In this document: positions 1-11,722 of the stretch, one piece after another
Layout of the letters: each line of letters starts with the position of its first letter
How positions within the stretch are numbered: position 1 is the first letter of the stretch
Assembly: GCA_030549335.1 (NCBI GenBank)
Contig: CM060189.1
Span: forward strand, 27,923,001-27,987,000
From: Pontederia crassipes
Lineage: Eukaryota; Streptophyta; Magnoliopsida; Commelinales; Pontederiaceae
Direction: 5' to 3'
DNA length: 64,000 nucleotides
Translations under genes and position numbers: made by a program
Notes under the pieces: model-generated
The model's input: only the letters and a program-made list of their open reading frames with translations
Database searches by the model: none
What the model was told of the DNA's origin: nothing

Positions 1-230
1 CTCCGTTTTTAACTTCGATTTGAGCGTAATTTTCTCCGATTGCTTCATAATTTATTTTTTTTGCTTACTAGATAATAAAATATAATATTTAGATAGATTT
101 TTATTTTTATAAAATTAATATAAATAAGCTCATAAAATGATGCATGCTATTACAAAATAATTTTAAATAAGATTAAATACAATACTAATAATATATTATA
201 TTTTACATTCATCAATCACAATTCAAATTA
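1..230 (+). repeat. 3' tail of an LTR-like dispersed repeat
   Basis: AT-rich sequence that resembles, by eye, the last 200 bases of the solo LTR at 39624-41425: both hold ATGATGCATGC, a long A/T run, and a terminus of the form TTTTRCATNCATCA. The element would start before the window. No coding content is visible. The match is degenerate. Confidence 0.35.
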
Positions 231-1500
231 ATTTATGTTCGAACTCTTAGAGAGTTTATATGTGCACTTCCTTTACATAAAAATTGCAGCTCTGAATTGA
301 TCTCTAGAGGAGATGACAAGATGAATTCCACTTTTGGCAAGTGTTTGAATCTATTATATTTCATCTCTTTCTTATTATCTTCAATGTGCAAATTGTATAG
401 CAGAGTTGAGTGTGAGAAGCATATGATGTAACTTGGGATTAGCTCGTTTGTACGATGGGTTGCCCTCTTATCTTTCCAAAGCATATGATGAAATTATTTC
501 TCCTCTTACCAAATTATTTCTCCTCTCTCTCTCCCCCTCTCTCTTTGATATATTATCTTTTTTCTAATATGAATACATATTTATCTATCATTTTTTATTT
601 TAAAAAGTAAGAATAACTTTTTAGTAAATAAAACTATTTAGTAAATATAAAATTTTATTCAAAATAAACATAAATACTATTTAAAAAATTAATACTAATA
701 TAATATATTCAATCGGGTCGAGACGTAAAATTCGAATTCGGTCCCGATCCGACTCGGTCGAGTCTCAAAGAAATGAGACCTGGTCTTGACCCAATTATCC
801 GTCGGGTCGGGAAAAAATTCGAAAAATTCGGACCGATGCAAGCGAGGGCGACCAGGTCGTTCCGGTTCATGTCCATCCCTAATTAATATTTATAAATACT
901 TTATATATATAATGAAGGATAAAAATGATTTTTTTACAAATAAAACTTTCGTTATCCCATCCCACATCTTATATAATTTAGTATTTAAACATGGACTTTT
1001 TAATGACACACCACACTTCACCACCCCATCACTCACCACCCCACCCCATCCCTCCCTCATTGGTAGAAAAGAAGATAGTGTAGTGAGATAATCTCCATAT
1101 GATACATTGAAAGAGTTTCCTACTAAAAGATGTTGTCTTACTTCTTAAAGTGAATAAAAAAAGTAGTGAAAAATATTTCTTTCTTCTCTCGTGTAGGTCA
1201 AGACGTAATTAAATCTCCTTTTACATTTTTGTTTGCATTCTCTCTTTCCCTCCTCATTTATTTTTGTATTAAAGATTTATGAGTAATTTTGCATTCTCTC
1301 TTTCCAAATATGCATTTTTCTTACGGCGAACAACGGTCCACTTAATTCTTTATTATTATTTTTTAAATGAGTCCAACAGTAACTTACTGCAAACATATAA
1401 TTCATGAAATATTTACTATTTCTTTTGTAAGAAAAAACATATAATTCTTAATGTTTCGGTATTGTAGATATGATTAATGAAAAAAAATATTTCAGTTATT
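231..1500. other. Intergenic; degenerate MITE end at 690-885
   Basis: I see no gene here. 690-885 is a GC-richer patch with repeated GGTCGGG/CCCGAC-like motifs that ends in CATGTCCATCCCTAA. This resembles the right end of a hAT-type MITE, but I could not find a matching left end. The rest is AT-rich with CT-rich patches. Confidence 0.3.
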
Positions 1501-1571
1501 AATTTGGTGCAATACTTTGGAAATTAATTTGGTGCAATACGATAGGCGGCATTCTTGCGCAAGAAGCCCTT

Positions 1572-1609
1572 CGAGAGAGAGAGAGAAGGGGGGGAGAGAG
1601 AGAGAGGTC
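1572..1609 (+). promoter_or_regulatory. GA-repeat tract in the leader of gene 1
   Basis: An almost uninterrupted GAGA run broken by a short G stretch, about 190 bases before the proposed start codon. GA/CT repeats are common in plant core promoters and leaders. Position and composition are seen; function is inferred. Confidence 0.4.
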
Positions 1610-1794
1610 CTTCGCAAATGTCTCGGGTATGATATGTTGATTTGTACCCTTTGAAATAGGATTTGGTCTCGAAGAAATAGTACGCAGTTCCCCTTCCCGC
1701 ATTTGAAGACGTCGTCTTTCGTTTGATCCCTTTCTTTTCATCTGCAGAAGAAGGATCTGGTTCCCCGTCCCGAAACGTTGCTGCAGGTTCGTTC

Positions 1795-4700
1795 ATGGAA
1801 TTACCATACATCAACGTCATTATAGCTGCTCTTCATGTCGGTCGAAGCAGCTCCTGGAAGGATTTAAAGCTCCACTTGCAAAAACTGGATTCTGCTTCAT
1901 TTGCATGCTATCCTCCAGATTCTTTTTCATTTGGATTGTCTCAGCGTTATTATTTGACTGTGAGCACCTAATTCCTTCAGAAAAAAAAGAAACTTTTCTG
2001 GGAAATAAAAGAACATTCTTTTTTCTTTCTACAGAAGCACCTTCTTGTTGCTGAAAAGATTTTTTTTGGGGGGGTTGTTAGTGCTTGCATTTGATATGAT
2101 AAACTTCCAGGACAGAGATTTTAATATGAACTGTAATAGATCGAATCTGATTTTTCTTTCCTCCTTTTTCTCCTCTAGAATTGGATTCGATTCCTTATGA
2201 AACTTGTGCTTATTCTGACTGTTGGTGCTCTCTCAAATGGTTTCTGGCTGGCTTGTCTGATCTTTGCTTGTGGAAGGAATTTGTTGCGACGTCAAGATAT
2301 GGCGACGTTTCAGAATAACATACTTCAGGTCCATTCCATCCTAATTTCGTATTAAAGCATTCGATTTTTATGGATTCTTGTTATTAATAACTCAAAAGAT
2401 TAGATTCCTCCATCTCATTATTCCCGATAAAAAGGAAAAAAGAAAAAGATATTTACATTCTCTATGATGAATCCTCCTGTTGCTGATTTCAATTAATATT
2501 TGGCGGTTCAGCGAGGCATCACACAGGGAGGAGAGAAGATTGTGAGGTCCTGATAAAGCTGTGGAGAGCAAACAGAATGGAGAGTCTTCCTGATGTCTAT
2601 CCACTGACAGGATTACAAATCGGGTGAGTGTCTAACCTTTGTGGACCTTTTTAGGCATCATTATGAATTTGTCCAAGTTCCTTTTGGGTTAAGGATCATG
2701 CACAGTGTTATGGATTTCATGCTTAAGTCAAGTTAACTATTTTAAAATGTTTTTGTGTATCCTCCTTGAAGTCCATGGGGCACTCATTTCTCCAAAGATT
2801 GCAGATTATTGATCCTAAAGCCAAAGGTTCATTAAGAAGTTTATAAAGCTAAATAGTGAATTCACTTATTTCACCGGGAACCCCAAAAGTAGGGAATGCT
2901 GATTTTTCAACGTGTGTAGGTTGATTTTTTCAGCTTCTTATCTTAACTTGGGAACTATATATTTTTATCTTCAAAGTGGAAAAAGACACTAGATACTTAT
3001 GGGATGTTTAAGATTTTTTGTCCTTGTCATTATCATGTATATAAGATTTGAAAGTTTCCAAATGCCATACGTTGCCTAAAAGTAGTAGGATGATCTATCA
3101 GTAATTTTGGTTTATTTCTATAATGCATTAGGTAGTTAGTATTTTTATCAGTTCATGCATTAATTTCTTTCATTGTCATAATGCATACATTTTACAACAA
3201 CAACAAAACCTTATCCCACTAGGTGGGATCGGTTACATGGATCATACGACGTCATGTTCATGAGATTCGACAGAGTTTTACGTTGGCTGTCGGGATCTAA
3301 CACAACCCTCCTCCTTTATCCGGGCTTGGGACCGGCTATGCGGAGTTGTTGTTGCACTGTACCATACCTGCAACAGCAGCCTTTCGTACTTCTTCATGGA
3401 AATAAAACTTAAGAAGTGGTACCAAAGTAGGAGCGACCTGATCAATCCATGGATACATTTGGACATACATTTTACAATTGGACAATTTGGCAGTACTAAA
3501 CTCACAAAATACACGTGTTCACCAGGGACATACAAGCCTATGTTTCTCAAGCTTTCTTGTATTTTGCTCCCTTAAGCAAAAGGATTTTCATTCTTGTCGA
3601 CAACGGGCCATGGTTGGTGAACAAGCTCTCGAAATCTGCAAGGTTATGGCAACTGGTGGTCACAAAGGTCTTAGTCAATTCATCTTTTATTTTTTTTCTT
3701 TTTCAAAGAAAAAGCTTTCTTTTGGTTCTGGAAATCTTTTTCTTCTTCTTGTACAAATGTATTATTAGACTAACTCTCTCATGACTTGCAGTACAGGATA
3801 TCTCCATTTATGAATAGCAAAGCAATTCCCGAGCCAACTACGCCAGAACGCCACGAAGCCAACCATGACAAGTCCAAGAAGTCCAGCAGATGGTTTCCAT
3901 CAATGGTTTCTATGAAACTGAAACATAAGTACCTCCGTGCAGTGTTGGACTTGAGCAGATCACTCCATGGATTCATAGTGTTTGAAGTGACATGGAAAGA
4001 TGTGCATGGTATCAACTATCTAAATGAGCTTCAGGTCTAAAACATGCATCATAGCTATTTCTGCAGGATTATTTTCTTAGATCATTTGGCCTTAAGAATA
4101 CTTGAACATTGAATTCAGATTGACACATCTCTAGCTCTGGAAGTGAGATCCATGAAGAAGTGGGAATTTTTCAGCCCTGACCAGGCGTCCAATTGCATGT
4201 CATTGTGGTTTTCAGGCCGTATATCAGAAACCCAGTCTCTCAAGAACTATCTCAAGAAGCTATGTGAAATAGATATTCAAAATTTCAATGCCCGCACCCT
4301 GTCGAAGGAGTTGTCTCTTCCGAAAGCACATCCTCTAAACGCCCTCCCTGAGGAGGAAGAAATGTTAGATGCACAAGAAACTCCATTCACCATGACAGAT
4401 GATAAAACCTGTAGCATGTTATCATCCCAGGAAAGCGAATGTCCTGCATTAGGCTCATCCCAGGAAACTAGACTGTTGAAGAGCAAACAGGTGCAGGAGG
4501 CTTTTATCACACCAAGTAATATGCAGACACATTGATATTATTTAAAATCAATGATAGTTTACTTCCATCGAAGCTACAACAGATCATTATGTCTGATATT
4601 AGGCTTCTAACATTGCTTGAGTCAGGACTTCCTTCTTGGGTCATATTCTTCCAATCTTATCCTCTCTTTTGCCACTTTTATCGCCCATGGATGCGGCCTT

Positions 4701-6284
4701 TAGTCAAGATACTTTACATCCTGATATCACTAACCACAGTCATAATTGGGTTCTATGATCTATATAAAAATGTGCCTGTTCTGAAGGCAACAGCAGCTAG
4801 GCTTTGTGGTCCGCTTTTCCTCTGGATAGAAGCATGGGATATGGCCACCAGGATTAAGTATTTAGGGACTATGTTGTTCCTCCGAAATTTTCGAAATAGC
4901 TGCAGATGGCTATTGGCGATGGCCCGTGCCACAAGAACAATAATTGCAGCGGTTGCGGAACCATTATCTAGTTCTTTCTCAGAGATTCAGGAATTTATTT
5001 CCCCTGTACTGAATATCTGTGTGGAGATCAGTGAACTGCTGTCATCAGCAACATGTTCACTTATTGATACGATACAGAACCTGGTTCTCATTTTTACAGA
5101 TACTTTCCTATGGCCATTGGAAGCACTTTATACATACATTTTGACTGCAGGTATTTTCGTTTGAATTATTAATAAATTTAATAGTGAAGGTATTCGAGCT
5201 ATATAAAAATATTATAATCATCTTTTGCTTTCCGTTTCAGCAACATCAATCTATCCGTTGGTGTGTTTCATTTGGAATCTATTGCTTTTTCCAGTTCAAT
5301 GCTTGCTTTCTATGTCAAGCTTCATCGGACTCCTACTCTCCAATACTTATGAATTTCTAAAGGACATCTGGGAGATTATAAGCAGCATCTTTGAGCTTAC
5401 ATATTTATCTGAAACGCAGCCAACTACGTATGACATTTCAGTCTTGCAGGACCTCTGGCAAGACCTCCTCTCGCAGGTAATCATTTTTGCTCCTATACAC
5501 TTTGCTCTCAACTTCTAAGCTGAAACTATTAGCTTCTGTGGCCTTAGGTTTTTCGACCAGTGCGGAGCATAATTAATGGCCTTGTGGCTTTCTGCATTTC
5601 TTGCAACCGGCACAGGCTGAGGTATGGACAGATTCTTACCTGTCCTGAAGCTTGACTTTGCATTCATGACTGATACTAATGTTCTGAGAAATGCAGCATT
5701 TAGGAACTATTGATCAATTGGATGCACAACAGACATGCCTAACAGGCACTGCTGCAAGAAATAAATCTTTTGTTATTTTTTTATCACTGAAATCTGTATG
5801 TTTTAACCTAACTGAATTTGTCAAGCTTCATCTGACACATATAAGACACAGTGACTTCATCAGAAATATTCATTCAGAAAGTGAGAAGACCGAGGGAAAT
5901 ATAAAAAATTGCTCAAAATACTAATGCGAAGATAATCTAAATATGATTCAGTGCTTGTCCTGATTCACTGTTTGTCTATCATTATTGTCAACAGATTTAT
6001 TTAACATCTGAGTTAGTTTAGCTAATCTATGCGCAAATTGCAGCATATATAACTACATGAAGGCATTCTTCCAGTACCTCGCTTGCATTCTCCACTTGTC
6101 GCCTCCTTCATGCAAGTGCCACAAAAAACTTCAGATAGAAGAACATCAGAAGGTAAATCTTTACCACATGGTTTACATATCTGTGCATGAAACAAAAAAA
6201 TGCATTCACTAAAACTACAAGAATCTGATGTTACAATTTATCTTATTTCAGGAAGATCTACATGAGTGTGATCACTGCAAATGA
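1795..6284 (+). CDS. Plant-conserved multi-pass membrane protein, function unknown
   Basis: Proposed exons are 1795-1959, 2179-2328 (or 2348), 2512 (or 2516)-2623, 3526-3667, 3792-4034, 4119-4490, 4583-5150, 5241-5476, 5548-5621, 6044-6152 and 6252-6284. From exon 3 onward every GT-AG junction keeps one frame to the TGA at 6282-6284, giving 629 codons. The product is about 740 residues. Hydrophobic segments lie near residues 62-85 (MKLVLILTVGAL...), 440-460 (ILYILISLTTVIIGFY) and 595-625. The middle is a soluble, acidic, Ser-rich linker, and the C-terminus carries a Cys-rich CKCHKK...CDHCK tail. No catalytic motif was recognised. The exon 2/3 junction is the weak point: the obvious donor (2329) and acceptor (2511) differ by one base in phase; only 2349 with 2515 restores frame. 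The start at 1795 is the first in-frame ATG of exon 1. The large intron 2624-3525 holds a retroposon. Confidence 0.75.
3184..3477 (-). mobile_element. Chimeric retroposon: importin-5 exon plus Au-SINE-like tail
   Basis: A perfect 14-bp direct repeat, CATACATTTTACAA, flanks the insert at 3184-3197 and 3464-3477. On the minus strand the insert reads 5' importin-5 coding sequence (3463-3368), then about 14 bases of intron starting GTATGG, then an Au-SINE-like body with the familiar blocks GGTCCCAAGCCCGGATAAAG, GATCCCGACAGCCAACG and CCACCTAGTGGGATAAGG, ending in a TTG repeat. Similar tails also occur on plant RTE LINEs, so SINE versus RTE 3' end is not settled. It sits in the intron 2624-3525 of the upstream gene, opposite to its transcription. 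Confidence 0.8.
3368..3463 (-). pseudogene. Importin-5 (karyopherin beta) exon fragment, retroposed
   Basis: Read on the minus strand, 3457-3368 encodes about 30 residues that I recognise as a HEAT-repeat stretch of importin-5: PWIDQVAPTLVPL followed by LKFYFHEEVRKAAVA. The reading is open and ends at GCAG/GTATGG, which looks like an intact exon-donor boundary, so the copied RNA was unspliced there. It lies inside the 14-bp target duplication of the retroposon and cannot be functional alone. Confidence 0.75.
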
Positions 6285-6975
6285 GTTTACATGATGAGAA
6301 AGCCATGGCAGAACTGAATTAAGTTAAGAGGGAATAACATATATTTTATATCTTCTAGCTAAAAATCGCTAACCTCCATTTGTTTGTAAATCCATCCTTT
6401 TTTCCTTCATTTTTTTCCTAACTTTGAGGGGTCATTTCCCATTTTTGTGGACGTATGCGTCCAGGAGTGACAGAGTTGATGAATTTACGTAGAGGAAGTC
6501 TGCATAAATGCAAATGTTCAATTTTGTATATAGTAAGTATGCATATATGCATATGTTCAATTTACAATACAACCATTTTTCTTTCAATCGATGATATGAA
6601 TTATAGGAATGGAACGAAGCAAATAACAACAATCTTTTAACTAATTCATAAATTTAAAATCTTAACTTCATCTTTTCAAATTATGATAAATTTTACAATT
6701 TTGTCTTTCTATTATTCGAGATAGCATGATATAAGTCTATAGCATGATAGTAGTTTGATTTTTTTGTCATAATTATTTTTATATATCTTCAAATTGGTTG
6801 AAACAAAAATCCGTTGAAACTAGTCTTTAAGTCATTTTCATTTATATATGATTTGTAACTTTTGGTTGAGTAAATCTTATTCAAATAATTATTTCAATAA
6901 GAGTCATAAGATTAAATAGGTAACAATGCGTCGTAAATTATGCAAGCCTCAATTAAAATTTATGTAAAAAATAAA
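6285..6975. other. 3' flank of gene 1, AT-rich, no gene seen
   Basis: Probable 3'UTR followed by AT-rich intergenic DNA. A short imperfect duplication around 6500-6570 (ATGCAWATGTTCAATTT, twice) is the only structure noted. Confidence 0.4.
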
Positions 6976-7330
6976 GTGTTTTAAATCTAAAACTCTTTTT
7001 TCCTTATGATCCTTTGTCTTTCTCCATTTGGAAATCTCTATATTATTGCCTTTGGCCTAGTAATATTAATCTTCTCCTCCATTCCCTCTTGAAAGATCTT
7101 CATCATGAAGAGAACCCTTTTTTTTGTAGAGAGAGGTGAGCAACAGTCAATCCAGGTAATTAACTGACCGAATAATTCGGTTAATTGATCGAATTTATAA
7201 AAAAAAATCATCATTCGGACCAATTGATCCTAATCAGAAGACCTGAACCGAATTTTCCTTAATCGGTCCGAGCTCAATTACAAAAGACATAAATGCTCAT
7301 TTTGGACCCGAACATCATAGTTGGGCCTCA
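6976..7330. repeat. Dispersed repeat, second copy at 47690-47890
   Basis: 6976-7135 and 47690-47845 share a clear alignment (CTCTTTTTCCT, GAAATCTCTATAT, GGCCTAGTAATATT, CTTCTCCT blocks). Downstream, 7140-7330 carries AATTCGGTTAATTGAT-like motifs related to the MITE at 47848-48907, so a diverged relative of that MITE may be present here too. Confidence 0.5.
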
Positions 7331-7640
7331 CTTTTTGTTATGCCCACTTGAAGCCATGTCCAATGTAGTAAAGAGTGTAATGAGCCTTTTTCCCTCAGGA
7401 AAAGGGATCTGACTTTATCATTTTCTCTGATTCATGATTTTTAAATTTCACAGATGATTAACAAGATAAGTAAAGCAAAGATCAAACTATGGGATTGCTA
7501 TGTGCCGCCCCAAAGTATAGATTACAGAGGCTAACAGGTGGGTATTAATAGCCCCACCACGGCCAACGTCATTATGTGGGTATTAATAGCTCCACTGTGA
7601 CGATATTATAAAGCAAAGATCATACCATTGTATAGTGAGG
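7331..7640. other. Intergenic with a short GTGGGTATTAATAG duplication
   Basis: The motif GGTATTAATAGC(C/T)CCAC occurs at about 7543 and 7581. No gene is seen. Confidence 0.35.
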
Positions 7641-7647
7641 GGCTAAG

Positions 7648-7862
7648 CTGAGAAAACAGTGAACCTATAGGTCTTTAACGACCACTGCTCCTAGGACACA
7701 GATCCTCTTCCACCTGTGTCTCGAAGAAGGGTGATGCATTGACACAATCCTTCCCCAAAGAGGCATAATTTCATAATATAGAGCCAGAGGGACAGGTAAC
7801 TTAGCTGAGGAGATAGTGAACCTACAGGTTCTTAAATGACCAATGTTCCTGGGTACAGGTCT
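7648..7862. repeat. 155-bp tandem repeat, CACTA target; continues at 14369
   Basis: 7648-7702 and 7803-7858 align (AGCTGAG, CAGTGAACCTA, AGGT, TTAA, GACCA, TGTTCCT). Unit 1 continues with CCACCTGTGTC...AAGGGTGATGCATTG. The equivalent part of unit 2 (CCACCTGTATTC...AAGGGTATGCATTGG) appears only after 14369, on the far side of the CACTA element. The repeat therefore shows the pre-insertion sequence. Confidence 0.7.
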
Positions 7863-7869
7863 CACTACA

Positions 7870-8381
7870 AGAAAATGGGCGCTTACCGACGCAAATTAGT
7901 GTCTAGTGATGCTACATAGACGTCACTAGCGCCTTTATGGCGTCCACTTTGCGTCACAACAACGGGACGCTATTTGCCTTTCGCTAGCGTCTCATTAGCG
8001 TGTTCTTAGCTATTCACGAAATAGACGCTAACGCTAGTGCAATGGAGATGCTACGTAATTATTTCGTGCCATGGATCGAAAATGCACGGCAAAACCTAGC
8101 GTCGTTCTCGTGTTGACCTCGCTCAACGCGAATCTCGCGTCGCAAGCCTTGCGGCTCTAAAGAGACGCTATATGCCATTACAGGATTAGGCGACGCTATG
8201 TAGACGCTAATGTGTTACTCAAGTTATCTATATTTATATCGCTATTTGTTTTATATTTAAACCCTATATATTATATATACTATATGTTAATCAATAAATT
8301 AATTAAATATTATATTAGTATTATCAACATATATATGTATTCCTACATGATTACCCATATTATATATATGTATTACACGAT

Positions 8382-8418
<37 letters not shown>

Positions 8419-8994
8419 GTATGCATTTTTACATGATAGGAGTGTTCCTAAATATATAATTTGTTACATATATTATTTATGTTATCTATACATACAATAT
8501 ATATAATATCTTAATTATGCATATATTATTATATACTTAATCATGAAATTACGATGGTTAAATTAAGAGAGTGTACAAATTATCACATTTTAGCGGCACC
8601 GTGGAGACTCAATAGCGTCCACGTCGCGCCTAGCTCGAGCCGCCGGTGATGTCGACGCTACGGTGACCCTATTGGCGTCTTTGTAGCGTTGTCGACTTGA
8701 GACGCGAATAAGCTTTAGACGCTAGTTCGGCGCTACGGGATCGCTAAATGTACCTAGCGACTCAATAGTGTCTGTATTGCGCCTCCTTAGCCGACTTTTT
8801 ATCCCCCTCACTTAATCGGGCATATATAGACATATAAATACGCGTATATACTTATACTTATATATAATAAGTACATATATATATTATCATCACTTAATCT
8901 CACACATATAAACATATACACATATATTCACTTCGAATACGTATACATATACACGTTATCTATATATGACTCGCATATGTATAGACATATACAT

Positions 8995-9045
<51 letters not shown>

Positions 9046-9520
9046 ATACATATAAACATACATACATGATAGATTTATAATACTTAATCTCCCACATGTA
9101 AACATATACATACGCATATATCACACACACATACATACATACATACATACATACACATATATATATATATATATACAATTTTATTATAGACACATATACA
9201 TATAGATTTATAATTTTATATACATACATGATAGATTGTCGGAAGAAAATAAAGCAATTGGAACGGGGCACAATGTGATGAGACACTATATTGATAAATA
9301 AAATTACATACATACTAGAAAATTTGAAAAATACTTTTAATTAGCGTCTCACTGGCGTCTCATTTGTGGGACGCTAAATCTATGTCGATGCCACTACGAC
9401 GCTATGGTGTCGCTACACTATCTTAGCGACACATTAGCTTCTCCATAGCGCCGCACTACCAGAATTTTGATAGAAGCGGCGCCTAGATTGTGTCTACGTA
9501 GCGTCGCGTCTTGGGAAGAC
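7870..9520. repeat. Left CACTA subterminal repeats with AT microsatellites
   Basis: GACGCTA/TAGCGTC-type motifs cluster at 7885-8225, 8590-8800 and 9340-9520, and reappear at the right end. Between them lie AT-rich stretches with TA and TATG/CATA microsatellites (8380-8425, 9000-9040, 9120-9175). No coding sequence is seen. Confidence 0.75.
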
Positions 9521-9539
9521 ATTAAAAAATTTACTTAAA

Positions 9540-10200
9540 TCCCTAACCCCTCTTCTTTGTTTTCACTGTTACTATTTTACCTTCGAACACCGCCCGACGC
9601 CCGATCTCCGACGCCTGACGTCGACGATCGACTCCTCCGACACCCGACGCCCGACGCCTCTGCCGCCCTCTGCCACTGACACCTTCAGCCTCCTCCGCCT
9701 CTGCCTCTACTGCCTCCGACGCCTCTGCCTCCTCCATTGCCTCCTCCTCCTCCTTCACCGTCCTCCTCCGTCGTTGCCTCCTCCACCGCACTGACGTCTG
9801 CCTCCGTTGCCCTCCGCCTCCTCCTCCACCGCGCCCCTCCGCCGCCCTCCGCCTCCTCCTCCTCAACCGCGCCCCTCAGCCGCCCTCCGCCTCCACTGCC
9901 TCCTCCTCCGACGTCCGCCCTCCGCCTCCGCCTCCTCCACCGCGCCCCTCCGCCGCCCTCCACCGTCGCCTCCGCCCCCTCCTCCGCCCTCCGTCACTGC
10001 GCCGACGTCCGCCTCTGCCTCCACCGCCGCCTCTGCCTCCTCCACCGCGCCCATCCGTCGCCCTCCACCGCTGCCTCCGCCTCCACTGTCGCCTCCTCCT
10101 CCTCCCTCTGCCTCGTCCGCCCCCCAATTGTGTTCCTCTGTCAGTCGTCACCCACCACCTTCCTCCACCGTCATCCGCCGCCATCCCTCACCGGTTAAGA
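9540..10200 (+). repeat. GC-rich CTCCGCC degenerate repeat in the CACTA element
   Basis: Abrupt change to a C-rich strand made of CCTCCGCC/CCACCGCGCC units. It is open in several frames on both strands (Pro/Ser/Ala-rich forward, Arg/Gly/Glu-rich reverse), as expected for low-complexity DNA. It may be the 5' leader of the transposase gene, because AT-rich intron-like DNA follows, but no conserved protein is visible. Confidence 0.6.
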
Positions 10201-10214
10201 AGGTACTAGCCTGC

Positions 10215-10600
10215 CACCATGTTAAGTTAATTATTAATGCATGAAGTTAAATACTACTTAATTACTTGAAAGTTATGAACTAATGCATGTTAAGTTTAAT
10301 ACTACTTAATTACTTGATTATTTTGTTGTTAAGTAAATTATTAATGCATGAAATTAAATACTAATTAATTACTTGAAACTATTGTTGTTAAGTTAATTAT
10401 TAACGCATGAAGTTAAATACTACTTAATTACTTGAAAGTTAGGAAGTAATGCATGTTAAGTTAAATACTACTTAATTACTTGATTGTTTTGCTGTTAAGT
10501 TAATTAGTAATGCATATTAAGTTAAATACTACTTAATTACTTGAAACTATTATTGTTAAGTTAGTTACTAAGAATGTACTAAGTTAGTAATGCATGTGAA
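10215..10600 (+). repeat. Degenerate tandem repeat of about 40-65 bases
   Basis: About six units are built on GTTAAGTTAATTATTAATGC followed by AAATACTACTTAATTACTTG. Long and short units alternate, suggesting a higher-order period. It lies between the GC-rich tract and the DUF4216 remnant, in what would be an intron or spacer. Confidence 0.7.
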
Positions 10601-10784
10601 GTTAAACTATTTTTTTTCATAATTCTAGAACCTCTTTTTGATCATGTTTTCATAAATTTTACTAAGGATGTACTTTCACATTCTTGGTGATAAAATGAGA
10701 TTATGATTCGACGATGAAGTACTTAAAACATGTGATTTTGGACTTCGTAAGTTCAAAATCACACGTTTCAAGTACACGAATTTA

Positions 10785-11527
10785 TTGACATATGGCTTAA
10801 TGTTGACCGTTACAGAAATGATAAAGCTAGATCGTAGTTGGATTCGTCGTTGGAATGATAAGCATGGTGTCATAATTGAAGAATATAAGGATGGTGTTGA
10901 TGAATTCATTAATGTGACATATCAAAATGAAGGTGTTACTTCTTCATATGGCACATATGTGTTCTAGGAAGCATGTACAGGGACGACGACTTTGATTACT
11001 ACGGTGTTATAGAAGACATCCTAGAATTGTCTTATTTGGAAAAATCTAACAAAGTCATGATGCTAAAATGTCGTTGGTTTGATCCAGAGAAAGGAGTTCG
11101 GATCGATCAAAAGTTTAAATTAATGGATACTAACCCTCGGTCGAGACTTCAGTCATACGTTCCATTCGTATTGGCGGAACAAGCACAACAAGTGTAGTAC
11201 ACTAAGTATCCATCGAAAAGAACCAAGGATGAATGGTGGGCATTATGCAAAGTGAGGAGTAGACTATTCTTAGCAGAAACAATGATAGATGACAATGAAA
11301 CATCATCCGTACACAACGATGTGCCCATGAACGATTACTATCAAGAAGATAGAGTGAATGAGATGATTGATGTGGTCGATGGAGTTGAGAATTTTCAATT
11401 GATCGATGACGTTGAGCCAATGAAAGATGCTTCACCACATTCTAGCGTTGGCGAGCGACATCTTACGCTAGGTGATATATTTATTGTTATTGATATTTCT
11501 CAATTAATTATATTAATTATTTTTTAA
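10785..11527 (+). pseudogene. CACTA transposase C-terminal region (DUF4216-like), broken
   Basis: 10990-11196 translates to YYGVIEDILEL...VMMLKCRWFDPEKGVRID...YVPFVLAEQAQQV, which has the layout I know for DUF4216 in plant CACTA tnpD proteins. A TAG at 11195-11197 replaces the usual Phe-Tyr continuation; after it the same frame resumes with an acidic tail (ALCKVRSRLFLAETM, NDVPMNDYY). Upstream, 10785-10967 (SWIRRWNDKHGVIIEEY) ends in another stop and joins in a different frame. The reading is therefore interrupted at least twice, and the gene is not expected to work. Confidence 0.65.
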
Positions 11528-11722
11528 TAATGTTAGTTGCTATGCTACCGATAGCACAAGCACCTGACTCAATTCATTCAAACTATACATATCTATCGAG
11601 GTGAGAACATTATTGTACATCTATCAATTATCACAATTTTAATTTGGTATGACACTAATGATTTATTATGTATTAGGGCCCGTAGATGATGTCGAGCCTT
11701 CACAGCCTACCCCAGCTATACC

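Noticed and set aside
5691-5924. Possible exon after GAAATGCAG at 5698
   Set aside because: Joining there gives an immediate stop; the acceptor at 6043 continues the frame to the natural stop.
7863-8230. Short regularly spaced motifs suggesting a CRISPR-like array
   Set aside because: Motifs are short, degenerate, in both orientations and repeated at the other end: normal CACTA subterminal repeats in a plant genome.
9543-10244. Several overlapping Pro/Ser-rich and Arg/Gly-rich open frames on both strands
   Set aside because: All arise from one CTCCGCC-type low-complexity tract; no conserved protein and no codon bias distinct from the repeat.
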